64,000 nucleotides of DNA from Odobenus rosmarus divergens (GCF_000321225.1 NW_004450287.1:2541118-2605117), one strand, 5' to 3'. Counted from the stretch's first letter, positions 1 to 12,656 are shown. A program made the numbers and translations. The notes: generated by a model not told the origin, from the letters alone.

Positions 1-146
1 AGAGAGCACGAGAGGGAAGAGGGTCAGAGGGAGAAGCAGACTCCCTGCCGAGCAGGGAGCCCGATGTGGGACTCGATCCTGGGACTCGAGGATCATGACC
101 TGAGCCGAAGGCAGTCGCTTAACCAACTGAGCCACCCAGGCACCCC
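1..146 (-). mobile_element. CanSINE, cut by window start
   Basis: Minus-strand CanSINE whose A-rich tail lies outside the window. It reads from the pyrimidine-rich 3' part (seen here as agagagcacgagagg) through the promoter-bearing body to the head, complement of the canonical gcctgggtggctcagttggtt, ending in cacccc at 146. CanSINEs are RNA polymerase III-type tRNA-Lys-derived SINEs mobilised by L1. The TSD cannot be checked because the left flank is missing. Confidence 0.93.
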
Positions 147-1675
147 ATAATAATCATTTTTATAGGGGGAAGACTAGAAATGGAAATATTACTAGATTTG
201 TAATATTTTTCTTTTGCATAATAGAATTCCACTAGAGGTAGTTTATATACATTTTGACCAGAAATTTTTTTTCCCAAAAAAAAATCATATGTAAAACTGT
301 AATTTTTGATAGATTTAAAAATTGATTTGAATGTGCTGGTGAGCCCTGAACCCAATTTCTTTGTCCATTAAATTCTCTTCCCTTTTTTTACCCAGCAAGG
401 CTCCATATACACCTCAGAACCCTGGGCATCAGAAGAGCAGTTTGAAAATCAATACCTTATTGTAAAGTAATTATATATTAATATATGAATGGCAACACTA
501 ACTTTTTACAGCATGACCGATTTTAACATAGATAACATTCATTGAAATTTACATATGTATATATACAATCTAAATTATTGTTTCCTAACTAATAGATATT
601 AAATTCTGTCTGAAGGAGAGTAGCCTATGAAAGAAAGGTAGTTTAGTTTAAAATGGTGTTCCAGATTTCCTACAAATAATTAAATGAAGTAGGGAGCTTA
701 TACATGAGAAATCAATGGTTATCCTCAAACAAATGAAATAATGTGTTGCTCCCACTTGTTCAAATTGGTACATTAAAATCCTGGCTAGATTCAAGTTTGT
801 GAAAAACACAGCACTACTGATTTATCAAAATAGTAGGAAACATGCTTTATTTTGGGTTACTTTTATTGAATCTTCTCACTTTTGAAAGATTTAAAATGAT
901 TGGAGTGTCAGATCTGCATGTTTCTCTCCTGGATGTTAATGAACTGTTCAGATTTATTCAGTTGAGGTTAGCAGTGGCTAGAAATCTCTTCAACACATTT
1001 TATGGCACTTATTGTCTTTGTGGAATGTTTGCCACTGAGCATCTTCCTGAGAAGCAGTTGATAAATTTTTGACTGAAAGGAGACAGAGCTACTAGGCTAA
1101 CAGATGTCTTTGTTGGCAGTCTCAGTATAGCAAAAGCAGACTTACTTGTCATTGTTTACGTGCTTTCCTATCTTCCTCAGTTTTCTGTCACCCTTAGTCA
1201 TAAACACTATAGCATCTCCTCTAAGCATGCAACTCAGATTCATCTTACCTTTTTCTCATCTCGTATTCCAGTAGTCAGCAAATCAAGAAAATTTATCATG
1301 TTCCTAAGCCCATGAAACCATAACCATATTTTTTCAACCCAAATTTCCATGCCCTTGAGTCAGAACTGGATTATCCTTGTGAGAAGCTGGGCAAAGGCCA
1401 GTTGGTTCTCAGATGAGCTTGTGTTTTTCTAGAAAGGGAGAAGTAGCACCGTCAACTAACTATAACAATAATCTTGTCCTTGGTAATGATGTCACGCTGG
1501 ATATCACTAATCCTTGAAAACTTTCAGGGTGGTTTTGTGTTACAGAAATTATCTAAACCACTGGGAAGTTCTCATTTAGACACTTCTATTTGTGAGCCAA
1601 TGGTATAATCACATTGTGCTGGGAAATGCTAGAGAGAAATCAAGCATGGTCTTTCACTTTAATGACTTTATAAAT
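147..1675. other. No recognised gene or repeat
   Basis: AT-rich sequence with only short open frames (76 aa or less) that lack recognisable motifs. I see no young repeat. It may contain unrecognised ancient repeat or unique intergenic/intronic DNA. Confidence 0.4.
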
Positions 1676-1935
1676 AGCTTGAGAGGCAGTATCAAATTGT
1701 GGTTAAGAACAGACTCTAGAGTCAGAGTGCCTGAATTCAAATCCCTCTTTTGTCACTTACTAAAATGTGCAGCCTAGGACAAATCACTTTACTTTTCTAT
1801 CCTTCAATTTCTGTATGTCTTAAGTAAGGATTATGAAAACCTCATGTAGTTGTGAGAATTAAATGAGTTAATATGGGTAAAATGCATTGTGCTTGGCACA
1901 TAGTAAACACTCTTAGTGTTTGTTATTATCATTAA
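1676..1935 (+). mobile_element. MIR SINE, near full length
   Basis: Sense-orientation MIR. The order matches the family: 'gtggttaagaacagactctagagtcagag', then 'cttactaaaatgtgcagcct', 'tgtgagaattaaatgagtta', and the end 'gcttggcacatagtaaacactc'. Divergence is high, as expected for an ancient mammalian tRNA-core SINE. No TSD is readable. Confidence 0.8.
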
Positions 1936-2884
1936 TTAGTTGGGAGGGCACTTCTTTGTCTCTTCTTGTGTCATTTCTCCATGCTGCATACATTTTGGGC
2001 TCATTGAGCTGAACTCCAAAAACAATGCCAAAAATGCCTCTCTCAGTATTTATTTGCACCAATTGATATGGTCTTGTGTATGTATTCATGTGTTACATTT
2101 GAAAGAGAAGGAGCTGAGAATGAAGCCAATGTTATGTTCTTCAGTCAGGCCCATGGACTGGGTTTGAATGGCCATGTTTAAAGATGAACAGAACTAGTGC
2201 TCTAAAAGAGATCTGGGAGATGCCAGGCAAGAAGTGATGGTCAGAAGCTGAGAGAACTAACTCTCAAATGAGACTTTGTGAAGAGCAAACAGTTACTTTG
2301 AAGTGTTGCTGAATGGCTTTTGAAGGCTGACTTATTGATTTACCATCTCTTACTCCACTTCACTCTAGACTAGTTGCCTGGTTCAAGTAAATCAATACTC
2401 TTTTAACACTGGGCACTTAAACAAACAAACAAAAGAAACCTATTTAATAGGTGCATGCCCCAAATAGGAGAATCTAAGACTGAGTAGTTTTCCAGGCCCC
2501 ACTGCTGACTCCAGAGCTGATCCCCAATAACAGGTTATTTTACCCCTGGGCATAGCTTAGTTGGGGTAGCTCCGATGTGGATGGCTTCCCCTGGGCCATG
2601 GTTGAGTGGCCTGGATTCCCATCTCCCCAGTCCAGGGAGAGTTGGAGAAGGGTCCATTCTGATGGATGGGTAATACCAACTACAGCAACCCAGTTGTTGA
2701 GTGGAACTTGGACCTTTGGAGATTTTTCCCCTCCTCATTCCCAAGAACTTCTCTTAGGGCAGAATCAGATCTCACTGGTTCCTGCCTCCCAAGCCTGTTA
2801 TAATAAGTTTATGTCTCATTGGCTTATTTCTTTCTAGTACCCAGACAGAGAAGAGGGGCCTCAACCATTTTAACAGATCAGAAT
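1936..2884. other. No recognised gene or repeat
   Basis: Mostly unremarkable sequence. A slightly GC-richer block at about 2530-2800 has open frames on both strands (69 and 86 aa), but there is no family motif, splice pair or codon signal I can support. Confidence 0.35.
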
Positions 2885-3544
2885 ACAGTAGATGCTCATT
2901 ATTCATAGCAGGGATGTAGGTATTCTTAGGAACATTGAATTAGCGAACACTGAATCATTGCCCCGGATTGGGTGCCTGTGAGCCTCTGGTCACAACATTT
3001 TCATCAACCAGCCAGTATATAACCTTGTTTCATTTGTGTTTCTGTTTTGTTTTGTTTTTTAACTCTTATTTAGTATAAATTGTTGATTCATTAACATTGA
3101 ACTAACACCCAACAGCACTATAACTCCTGCCAGAAGGTAGCTTATCTAACACATGTATTTTCTCCATAAGACATTGCAAAGCCTTCTTGTGCTCAGGAAC
3201 ACTAGACAATAATACTTAAGCTCTATGCTTGGGGCATTTTCAACAGTCAGATGACCACCAAGAAGCACAAAAATGTGGAAAAGGGCACGAAATATACTGA
3301 AAAGGACCCTTGTTTAGAAGGACTTATTTATACTACGAGAAATAAAACAAGAAGGCAGAGTGTTGCCTTGTTTGACTGCAGCTGGGAATGTACATGGGTG
3401 ACAAATTTTTCACCACTCTATGCATGTCCATGTCTGTGAATTTCCGTGAAAGCACCACGGGTATTGATTTTGGGGTTATAAGTAAGTTTTAGTGAGTAGG
3501 CAAATTCACAAATATGGAATTCACAAATACTGAGGATCAGCTGT
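2885..3544. mobile_element. Tigger-like DNA transposon remnant
   Basis: The ends are imperfect inverted repeats. The left begins tacagtagatgctcattatt, and the right end read on the other strand is tacagctgatcctcagtatt. The outer TA pair on both sides fits the TA target duplication of Tc1/mariner-pogo (Tigger) elements. Length is about 660 bp, so it is internally deleted or nonautonomous. A 62-codon open frame inside (3251-3439) shows no recognisable transposase motif. Family assignment is from end structure; the exact subfamily is not assigned. Confidence 0.65.
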
Positions 3545-4089
3545 ATTCTCCAGGCTGGGTCTTATTGACTGGTACCAAGGTATTTTTGATGCATGAAATT
3601 TTTTTATTCAAAACATGCCTACCATCTGAATCTTGAGCATTAGGATGACTTTGTACCCTCTTTTTCCCAAGGCCGAAAAACTATTTGCGGTAATTTCCAT
3701 ACCCAGACCAAAATCTGCCTCATTTGGAAAGAAATTAAATCCCAATTCCTAAACTTAAATTGTCTCCTCAAAAACTTTAACAAATCTTGTCTTATAGCAT
3801 AATGTAAAATTATGCTTTTATCCTGCAGTGTTCTGGCCTAGTTGCCTCTTCAAGCAACAGCCTTCACTCGGATCTCAGGGGTCATGAGAGGTGGTAGTGG
3901 AGCAGGTCTCAGAGATTTCCCAAGGTGGCTCACAGGCAGGAATCATGGAGGCATAAGGAAATTGAGCAGATGTGTGGGATGACTGCATTCTGGGCAATTG
4001 TGAGAACTCTTTGGAATGTCCTCAAATAACTGGGGGCATTTTGGAGGTGCCATTTTTTGGTAATTAGGCTTGTAGAGCATTATGCCATG
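3545..4089. other. No recognised gene or repeat
   Basis: Sequence between the Tigger-like element and the SNRPG retrocopy. No open frame, repeat head/tail or RNA gene was recognised. Confidence 0.4.
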
Positions 4090-4100
4090 ATAATTTCAAC

Positions 4101-4627
<527 letters not shown>

Positions 4628-4722
4628 ATAATTTCAACTTTCAAAGGAAATGTGACCTTGTTTTGTAGGCCTGTAATTTATGATCACTTGGATTACCAAA
4701 TTCTGATTAAAATACCACGGAA

Positions 4723-4850
4723 GGGTGCCTGGGTGGCTCAGTTGGTCAAGCTTCTGACTCTCTTGATCTCAGCTCGGGTCTTGATCTCAGGGTCGTGAGG
4801 TCAAGCCCTGCACTGGGCTCCATGCTGGGTGTGGAGCCTACTTAAAAAAA
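4723..4850 (+). mobile_element. CanSINE, tail-shortened
   Basis: Starts gggtgcctgggtggctcagt and has the tRNA-derived body, then jumps from 'ggagcctactt' directly to poly-A, so the usual CT-rich 3' region is missing. TSD aaaataccacggaa (about 4709-4722) matches aaaataccatggaa (about 4849-4862) with one mismatch, so the short form is the inserted form, not a later deletion of the flank. Confidence 0.92.
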
Positions 4851-4862
4851 AATACCATGGAA

Positions 4863-6645
4863 ATCCATGTGATAGAACATCTATCATTTATTGCATACCT
4901 ATTGTATGCTATACACACTAAAAGATACTTTTTGTAAATGAGAAACCATAGGTTAGATATATTAATAAATATGCGTAAGCTAGAAAGTTAGAAGTCTAGA
5001 ATTTAAAGTTAGATCTATCTGGCTTCAAATTCCACACTCTTTCCAGTTTACTACATTTCCTCAAATATTCACATCAAAGGGTGACCAAGTAGAGGTTTAT
5101 AGTGCAAAGAATTTTTAGAAATTTGCTAAGACATTAAAGAAAGATAAATGTACAGTGATAATCTTCTGCAGTTCTCTCTATCCCAAGGAAAATATTTTTT
5201 TCAGTGCCACTGGGCAGTCATTAATATACATCAACCTTTAACAATAGTACACAAAGGAGATTGATGTCACAAAAATGATAATATTGATCTTTTGAGAAAA
5301 ACTGGAGCACCTTTTAATAAAGACTGACATTTAAAAAAAAGAGTGCCATCTTACAAATTTACTGAATTTATTTTGTGCCTCACTGAACTTTAGAAAAATA
5401 ATTCAAATTTTAATTAATCCAATATATGTACAAAGCTTAAAAATCAAGCAGTTTAATAGGTTATGACAAATTTTACCAGTTTTCTACCCCACTTCTCTCT
5501 GCCCTAGATCCTGCCCCTTAGAGGGGACCTGTTTGTCCTTCTTTATATCAATCTTTAATTTCCTACACATATCTAAAGAAGCTGCTTCTACTGCTAGCTT
5601 TTAATTTACTGATTTTAGATATATACTGACTTTTGTCACTGTAATTACTAATTTACCTTACTTAATAAGTCTTTCTGTTTCCACTGCCTCTCAGTATAGT
5701 TTTATCACTCTTTTTGGTTTTCACTATCAATATTTATAATGTTTTGATGCTGAACTATGTATGCCTTCTACCATGATTATGTTTCATGTCCTTTACAGTG
5801 ATTTATTGACATCTTTGTTTGCTGTCTCTACTCTTCTGTTCTCTTTGTTCCTGTGGAATTGTATCTTTTCATTCATTACTGTCAATTTTGAGGGGTTTTG
5901 GAATAGATATAAAATCATGTTAAAAAAAATCATGTTGAAGTGGAATTTCTATTGGAAATTGCAACTATTGGATTGGAAATGTAACTTACAGACCTTTACA
6001 GACGGGTGTGAGTAAAAATTGGAGCTTTTCTCCTTCCTTAAGAAATGATGGGCAGAACATATTGTTTCTTTGCAACAGTCCACGAGGCACCAGTGTACTT
6101 TCCTAGACTCTCGAATTTGGCATTTTTGTGGTATCTCATGGCCCATTTAAAAATTGAAAACTTATTTCCTAATCACTTTGAGTTAATTTGTTTTTTATAA
6201 AAAACCAACATTTGCTGACCATGCTGTCTATAATAGGAGAATCCAGCCCATTTCCATTTAGTGTAAAATCTGCTCTAACACTTTTTTCCATCTTATTTAA
6301 GATGACTGTTTCTTTAATTGTATTGTTTTCTTTTTCTCTTTATTTTTGCAGACTTGTTGAAATTACATTGAATTCCCTCTTTTCCTCTTGTTAATTTAGG
6401 AATTCTGCTGTGTGTTTTTATATCATAATTTCCTTTCCATGTTTCTAATAAGACGTATGTCTTTACTATTATATGAAAACAGGATACTAATGATCTTCTT
6501 CCCCATGCTTTGTTTCACCACTACTTTATCTCTAATACAATGGTGTATTTAAAGTGCTTTTACCTTTTCTCTCCCTATAATACCTCCATTTTGCTGAAAA
6601 AGTTTATGACTTTTAAGGCAGCTATTAAGTTTTCTTTTCAAAATA
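4863..6645. other. No recognised gene; AT-rich
   Basis: Long AT-rich stretch. The open frames at 5761-6015 (84 aa) and 6188-6394 (68 aa) are low-complexity hydrophobic translations of T-rich DNA and show no domain. The right part (about 6270-6640) may belong to the ancient L1 tract that follows, but I could not align it. Confidence 0.35.
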
Positions 6646-6657
6646 TCCCTTATTTAT

Positions 6658-6852
6658 TTTTTTAAAAATATTTTTATTTATTTATTTGAGAGAGAGAGAG
6701 CATGAGCAGGGGGAAGGGTAGAGGGAGAGAGAAAGGGAGAAACAGACTCTCTGCTGAGCAGGAAGCCTGATGTGGGGCTTGATCCCAGGACCCTGAGATC
6801 ATGACCTGAGCTGAATGCAGACGTTTAACCAACTGAGCCACCCAGGAGCCCC
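6658..6852 (-). mobile_element. CanSINE, full length
   Basis: Reverse-oriented CanSINE running from the T-rich tail (aaatatttttatttattt) to the head complement 'aaccaactgagccacccagg'. TSD tcccttatttat is at 6646-6657 and 6853-6864, a perfect 12 bp. Confidence 0.95.
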
Positions 6853-6989
6853 TCCCTTATTTATATTACACATTCTCTTTATCCATTCAGATTTAATGAT
6901 AATGCTCTTTCCCTCCTCCTCATATTTCTCTATCTGTGTTATCCTATTTGCCTCGTTTCTCAAACATTTTCTTCAGATGCAACATGTTA

Positions 6990-7237
6990 GTTATGTATTG
7001 CCTGAATCCTTGAATATCTGAAATACCTTTCTTTCATCCTGATAGGTGATTGATACCTTGGCTAGCATTAAGATTCTTGGTTTGCAGTTCTAACTTATCA
7101 ATTGTCTGTAGATATTCTATTGTTTTCTAGCTTCCAGAGTTGTAGAGGAGGAGTCTGGTATTTGATTCTTTTGTCTTCCGAAGTAACTTGTTCTTACCAT
7201 GTGAGAACTTATGAAATTTTCTCTTTACCCTTTTTAT
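6990..7237 (-). mobile_element. Ancient L1 3' region fragment (tentative)
   Basis: Diverged sequence with the order 'ccttgaatatctgaaatacc', 'attctattgttttctagctt', 'gattcttttgtcttccg', 'ttctctttaccc', which I associate with antisense ancient mammalian L1 (L1M) 3' regions. A similar phrase recurs at about 26,700. Assignment is from memory of the consensus order and should be treated as tentative. Confidence 0.4.
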
Positions 7238-7755
7238 TACTTTCCTGTGGTTGCTGTAACAAATTACCCCAAACTGTGTGGCTTAAACAACAGAAATTTA
7301 TTCCGCATAGTTTGGAGGCCAGAAGCCTGAGATAAGTATCACTGGGCTGAAGTCAAGGTGTTAGCACTCGACACTCCCTCTGCAGGCTCTAAGGGAGATT
7401 CTGTTCCTTGCCTCTTCCAGTTTCTAAATACACTGCAAACATTTGCTCTAAATGTTTAGAGGATCTTCAGAATAGATGAGCAATAGAGAGCATTCAGAAT
7501 ACATCTTGTTTTCCAGCTTCTGGTGGCTGCCGGCATTTCTTGTCTGTGTCCATATCACTCTCATCCCAGACCCTGTCCACTTCTGTCTATGCGTAATGTA
7601 TTATTTGCCTCTCTCTTATAAGGACCCTTATGATGGCATTTAGGGACTACCCAAATAATCCAGGATGATCTTACCATCTCAAGATCCTTAATCACATCTG
7701 CAGACTTTACCATACAAAGCAACATTCATGGGTTCCAGAGATTGGGACCTGATGT
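7238..7755 (-). mobile_element. MLT1-type MaLR LTR
   Basis: Matches the complement of MLT1-class LTRs: 'tgctgtaacaaattacc', 'gtggcttaaacaacagaaat', 'ttggaggccagaag', 'tcaaggtgt', 'cttctggtggctgccggc', 'tcttataaggaccctta', 'aatccaggatgatctta'. About 520 bp, longer than usual because of an A/T-rich insert near 7425-7500 flanked by similar 'ttccag.ttct' phrases. Ancient solo LTR; no internal retroviral sequence is present. Confidence 0.7.
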
Positions 7756-7864
7756 CCTCACTAAACCTTGAATTTCCAAATCATTGACAAGTATGCCTTG
7801 GCTGTGTCTTTTAAAGTCTCCTTGAATCTCAGTAAGGACCTGAAATTGGTAGATTCAAATCTTT

Positions 7865-8093
7865 CTTACTTAATTATTTATTTTTAAAAAGATTTTATTC
7901 ATTTATTTTATTTTAGAGAGAGAGAGGGAGAGAGTGAGTGGGGGAGCAGAGGGAGAGGGAGAGAATCCCAAGCAGACTCCATGCTGTGTCCCCGGGTAGC
8001 CCGACCCAGGGCTTGATCCCACGATCCTGAGATAATGACCTAAGCCAAAACCAAGAGTCAGATACTTAACCCACTGAGCCACGTAGGTGCCCC
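7865..8093 (-). mobile_element. CanSINE, older long form
   Basis: Reverse CanSINE with the older body 'gataatgacctaagccaaaaccaagagtc' and head complement 'ccactgagccacgtaggtgc'. TSD tcaaatcttt is at 7855-7864 and 8094-8103. The right TSD copy is shared with the L1 that follows. Confidence 0.93.
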
Positions 8094-8103
8094 TCAAATC
8101 TTT

Positions 8104-8476
8104 TTTTTTTATTATATACTGTATTCCTTTTTTGTGTGTGTTATGTTAATCACCATACATTACATCATTAGTTTTTGATGTAGTGTTCCATGATTCATTG
8201 TTTGCGTATAACGCCCAGTGCTCCATTCAGTACGTGCCCTCTTTAATACCCATCACCAGGCTAACCCATCCCCCACCCCCCTCCCCTCTAGAATCCCCAG
8301 TTTGTTTCTCAGAGTCCATAGTCTCTCATGGTTCATCTCCCCCTCCGATTTCCCCCCCTTCATTTTCCCCTTCCTGCTATCTTCTTTTTTTTTTTTTTTA
8401 ACATATAATGTATTATTTGTTTCAGAGGTACAGGTCTGTGATTCAACAGTCTTACACAATTCACAGCACTCACCAC
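8104..8476 (-). mobile_element. L1 3' UTR fragment, 5' truncated
   Basis: Antisense carnivoran L1 3' end: 'gttaatcaccatacattaca', 'gatgtagtgttccatgattc', 'acccagtgctccattcagta', 'tttgtttctcagagtccata', then an internal T-run and 'acatataatgtattatttgt'. It is flanked by tcaaatctttttt at 8094-8106 and 8477-8489, so it is a discrete 5'-truncated insertion of about 370 bp. Open frames here (8183-8401, 8218-8496 and the minus-strand 8253-8480) are non-coding by-products of the UTR. Confidence 0.93.
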
Positions 8477-8489
8477 TCAAATCTTTTTT

Positions 8490-9640
8490 GGAATGAGATA
8501 AATATTCCTTTGTGATTTATATGTTTTACTTGTTACTTTTTTCTTCTGAAATGTGATTTATTATTAGATATTCTAAATCATTGTTTATTTTTCTTTTCCC
8601 TCATGATTACACTGTCTTCATATTTTTTCTCTCTTTTTAGGTATTTCGTCCTCTAGATTTTTAAAGACACTAATTTGGTTCTCCTTTACTTCAATTAAAC
8701 TATTTAATTTCCAATTAAAAATATTTTCCAGAAATACTTTTAATATAGTGAAATCACAGTTGATTTAATTATTAGTTTGTGTTGCTGTTTGTCTGAACTA
8801 GTAGTTTTAATGTTCTACTTGTTCTCTTTTTCCTCTTTATATTTATTACCATTTATATGATTATATATGTATGTCTTTATTTGTTTTTGCCTTGCCTTAA
8901 TTGTATTGTTGTTATGTTATTTTTTATTTCCCATTAGGGCTTAGGTTAAGCTGCTGGGGTATCTCAGAAATGTCAAACTCTATCAGAATTGAGAAATACT
9001 CTCTGCTACCATGATCTTGTTAATTCACATTTACTTTTCTTTTTTTTTTTTAAGAGATGGGGTGGGAGGGGAGAGGAGAGAGAATCTTAAGCAGCCTCCA
9101 TGCTTGGGGTGGAGCTGACATGGGGCTCAATCTCATGACCACGAGATCATGACCTGAGCCTAAATCAAGAGTCGGACACCCAACCGCCTGAGCCACCTGG
9201 GCGCCCCCACATTTACTAATTTTTTGTTGGGTACTAGATGTTCTAAGATGTTTTTGAAAGTCTGACTTTTAAAATTTTTCCTTTAAGAAATACTGGGTTT
9301 TGAGCTGGCAGACAGATAATTTGCTAGTGGATCATCTTTATGCCCCAGTGCCTGTTTTTAAGTTTTACTAAATTTTTTAAGGGTCCAGAGTACACCTTCA
9401 CTAGAGTAACCCTACACCAATGATAGGACCTTTCTGTGAGGTGTCAGCTGAGTCCCTGAGTTCAGTGAGGTCTCTCCATTTTGGCTAGTCAGAATTTCTG
9501 TATTTTAAGCAGTTTGCAACCACCAGAATATCCATTTTATTTTACAATTCCTAGAAGTAGTTCTCTACTGGACCATTTTGGGTCTTACTGTGTGCATGCA
9601 CAGCTTTAGAATTTAGCCAAAGTATTAAGATGATCCATAT
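8490..9640 (-). mobile_element. Ancient L1 tract (tentative), split by SINE
   Basis: Either side of the SINE at 9036-9207 the sequence resembles antisense ancient L1 3' UTR: 'ttgttgggtactagatgttct', 'gagctggcagacagataat', 'gcctgtttttaagttttac', 'accaatgataggaccttt'. Strongly diverged; boundaries are uncertain and no TSD can be read. Confidence 0.4.
9036..9207 (-). mobile_element. CanSINE
   Basis: Reverse CanSINE with a short T-tail and older body 'gagcctaaatcaagagtcgg', ending at 'gagccacctgggcgccccc'. TSD cacatttact is at 9026-9035 and 9208-9217. Confidence 0.93.
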
Positions 9641-10119
9641 GTAAATTTGTGAGATCTTTTTCAGTGCAGCTTCCTTGTCTACAGTATCCATTCCACAACT
9701 TCAGCCCCTTCAGCAGCTCCAGATTTTGTTATTTACCTGTTATCTCCTCACCTCAGTGATACTGCTGTGCTCTGCTTAACTTTATTCCCCGGCATTATAG
9801 TCTAGAAATTTTCCTGGGCAGAAATTTACAGCTATTATGGGGCTTACCTTATGTATTTCCTCCTTCTCAGGAATCAAAATTAAATGCTGCCTTTTGATCA
9901 AGGTCTGAAAATATTGTTTTATATATTTTGTCCAGTTTTACAGTCATTTACTATAAGAAGAGTAGTGTGGTATCAGCTACTTTATTATATTTGAAATAAG
10001 GAATTCTCCCACTGTGTACATGATATCCTCACTTGAAAATATCAAAGACATTTTAAATGCAACAATTCCAAAAAATTTTCTGGTTTTCCTTCCCTTAATC
10101 TTGTCCAGTTATACAAGTA

Positions 10120-10830
10120 GAAATGTAGAAGTTATCTTTTATACCTCCCTGTTTCTCACCTCCCACATCCAGTGAATCATCAAGATCCCTAAATATCTTT
10201 TGAATTTATGCTTCCTTCCATCTTGACTACTTACCAGGTAGACCAAGATAACATGCTGAAATAGCCTCTCAACTAATTTAACTCTTGCCTCCTTCTCCCC
10301 CAGTCTATCTTCTCATTGTAGACCTATTGATCTGGTGTAAAAGCTAACCTGATTATGTTTGTTTCCTCCCCACCTACTGGTAGGAATCCTTCAGTGGATT
10401 CTGTATGTTGTGAGTAAAACTTCTTAACGTGGCTTTTTAGCCTCTGTATGATCTTTTCCTAACCTACCATTCCAGATTTGTTGAGGATAGCATTTACCTA
10501 TTCTTTTCACTTTATTCCATGAGATTTTGTTCATGCTGTTTTCTTTCTAGGATTGATTTTCCTTCATTCACTTAGTTAACCTTTCCTCATCCTTTAGGCA
10601 TCAGTCCAATTCTTTCTTCTTTAGGGACAACTCCCTGATTTCATTGACTAGGTTAAATTCTTCAATTAAGATGCTCAAGCAAATTAATGTACATCAGCTG
10701 AATTTTCCCATTTGTATGATTTCTTTTGATTTAATGTCTTTATCTTTTACTAGAATAAATGTCATGAAAGCTGTTTTGTTGATAATTTTATTGCCCATAC
10801 TTAGAAATAGAGGTGAATAAAATAGCAAAA
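10120..10830 (+). mobile_element. L2 LINE 3' part
   Basis: Sense L2: 'ctcccacatccagtgaatca', 'ggctttttagcctctgtatg', 'cctaacctaccattcc', 'aggcatcagtcc', 'ggacaactccctga', and 'ttttactagaataaatgtcatg' corresponding to the L2 phrase before the 3' terminus. Diverged and non-coding. It contains the 30-bp block (10711-10740) that recurs exactly inside an L1 at 12691. Confidence 0.65.
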
Positions 10831-11234
10831 AGAGGTGAAATAAAGGTGATTAATTAATATTGTTTGGTTGAATAAGTAAATCTGCTCATTATGAATAATA
10901 CATATCCATAGATACAACAATGCTCATAAATGTTATCACTATGAGACTTGTAGGCATAATTTCCATTAGGAATATAAGATTCATATCTCTATCAGTGACA
11001 GATCTATCACAATACCAATTTCCAAATCGAATGAAAAACCCCTTTTCTGTGAATTCTGCTTGTATCAAGTTGTAAATGAATGCTTAACACTTTTTTGCTG
11101 TTTCTAGAATCTAAATACTAAAGTCCCAAAGGTATGTGTAAAAAGAGTTTCTAAAGTCAGGCAAGTGATAAATATACACATAAAATGAATAACAGCCAAA
11201 ATTCTATTCAACATTCTTATATTGTAATTCTATG

Positions 11235-11440
11235 ATGCTTATTTTAACTTATGCTAGTGTACCAGGAACTGTTCTTAGTCCTTTACAAGTATTAACTTAT
11301 TTATCAGAACATTATGAGATAGATATTATTATCATCTGTATTTTATAGATGAAGAAACAGAGGTACATATATATGAAATAATTGTCTAATGTTCAACAAT
11401 GGAATCAGAGTTTAGCTCAGGCTCTTTGGCTTTGGAGAGT
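11235..11440 (-). mobile_element. MIR SINE
   Basis: Antisense MIR: 'ccaggaactgttcttagtcc', 'acaagtattaacttatttat', 'attttatagatgaagaaaca', 'gaatcagagtttagctcagg'. Diverged, no TSD. Confidence 0.7.
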
Positions 11441-11599
11441 TTAGTAATTGCTCAGATTCTCTTTGTGTGGCTTCCAATATCTAGCTAGTTATTTGAAAGC
11501 CATAATTACTTGAGGGTAAAGGTTTATCCCTCTGTACAACAGGTTTTTTTTTTTTTTTAATGCCTAGTCCACACTGGGGATTAAAAAACCTGTATCTTT

Positions 11600-11797
11600 G
11601 GGCGCCTGGGTGGCTCAGTTGGTTACACAGCTGCCTTCGGCTCAGGTCATGATCCTGGAGTCCCGGGATCGAGTCCCACATCGGGCTCTCTGCTTAGCAG
11701 GGAGTCTGCTTCTCCCACTGAGCCTCCCCACTCTTGTGCTCTCTCTCTTTCTCATTCTCTCTCTCAAATAAATAAATAAAAAATCTTTAAAAAAAAT
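11600..11797 (+). mobile_element. CanSINE, full length, young
   Basis: Complete sense CanSINE with head gggcgcctgggtggctcagt, body, CT-rich 3' region, caaataaataaataaa and A-tail. TSD ctgtatctt is at 11590-11598 and 11798-11806. Confidence 0.96.
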
Positions 11798-12656
11798 CTG
11801 TATCTTCTTTCTCATCTCAGCAAAGAAGCAGTTGAGAAAAGAGTATGTGAAGTTAGGGATAGGTACCTTGTGAATACTCTCTATGAGGTATTTCCTTCAC
11901 CTCATACTTTATCCAAAGAAAAATAGTGTTAATTCTGAAATATTTGTGGAAAGTTGTAAAATGGCCAGAATTTAAGGATTTCAGTGTGATTTATTAGACT
12001 GGATGAAAGAAGCCAGAAAATTAGTTATATATACTCAATTTGGTAAGTGATCTGTCATAGAATTCTATTTAACAAATTCATTTAAGAAGAGTGTAGATTT
12101 TTATAGGTTTGGCATGGTGTCAAAACTTATGAAATATTTTGAGGTCTCAATTCATCAGTGGCCTCAAAATAGATTCCCTTTAATGAAAGTTAAAAGTTAA
12201 AAGGCAAAATTGAAATACAGCCTGCTTTAATGTTTCACAAAATTGCCAGATTGCCAGATGATACTTAATTGGAAGCTCAGAAAATAATGATGAGCAACCT
12301 AATCAGGAAAAATCTATTTGGTCTAAATCTCTACAGAAGGAGGTTTCATAGACAGTAAACAATAAACTGGAGACATTTAAAAATGAGGCTGACAATGAAA
12401 ACCAAAACCAAACCAGCTCCTCCTCACAAAAACAGGCAGAAAAACAACAACAAAGAAAACAGCTGTTTAACTTAATATATCACTACATGATTTTTGAGAA
12501 AGCTAGACTTCTTCCGGCCAAGAAGTTGTGAAAAATGAAAAGTAGTTCTGAGTGCTTCTGTATAATAGGGTCTGTTTGTATTTTGCGGTGGCTGATAAAA
12601 GTCTTTAGTCAAATCTGTGGCAACTTTGCTCTATTTAAGAATTAGAGCTTGGTATA

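Noticed and set aside
8183..8496. Repeated similar peptides (MFHDSLFAYNAQCSIQYVPS) at 8.2, 17.4, 20.3, 49.5 and 59.0 kb that look like a gene family
   Set aside because: All are the same L1 3' UTR read in a spurious frame. The shared peptide reflects repeat copies.
11544..11590. T-run followed by 'aatgcctagtccacac' as a minus-strand retrocopy 3' end
   Set aside because: No AATAAA in the expected place, no TSD pair and no recognisable mRNA sequence.
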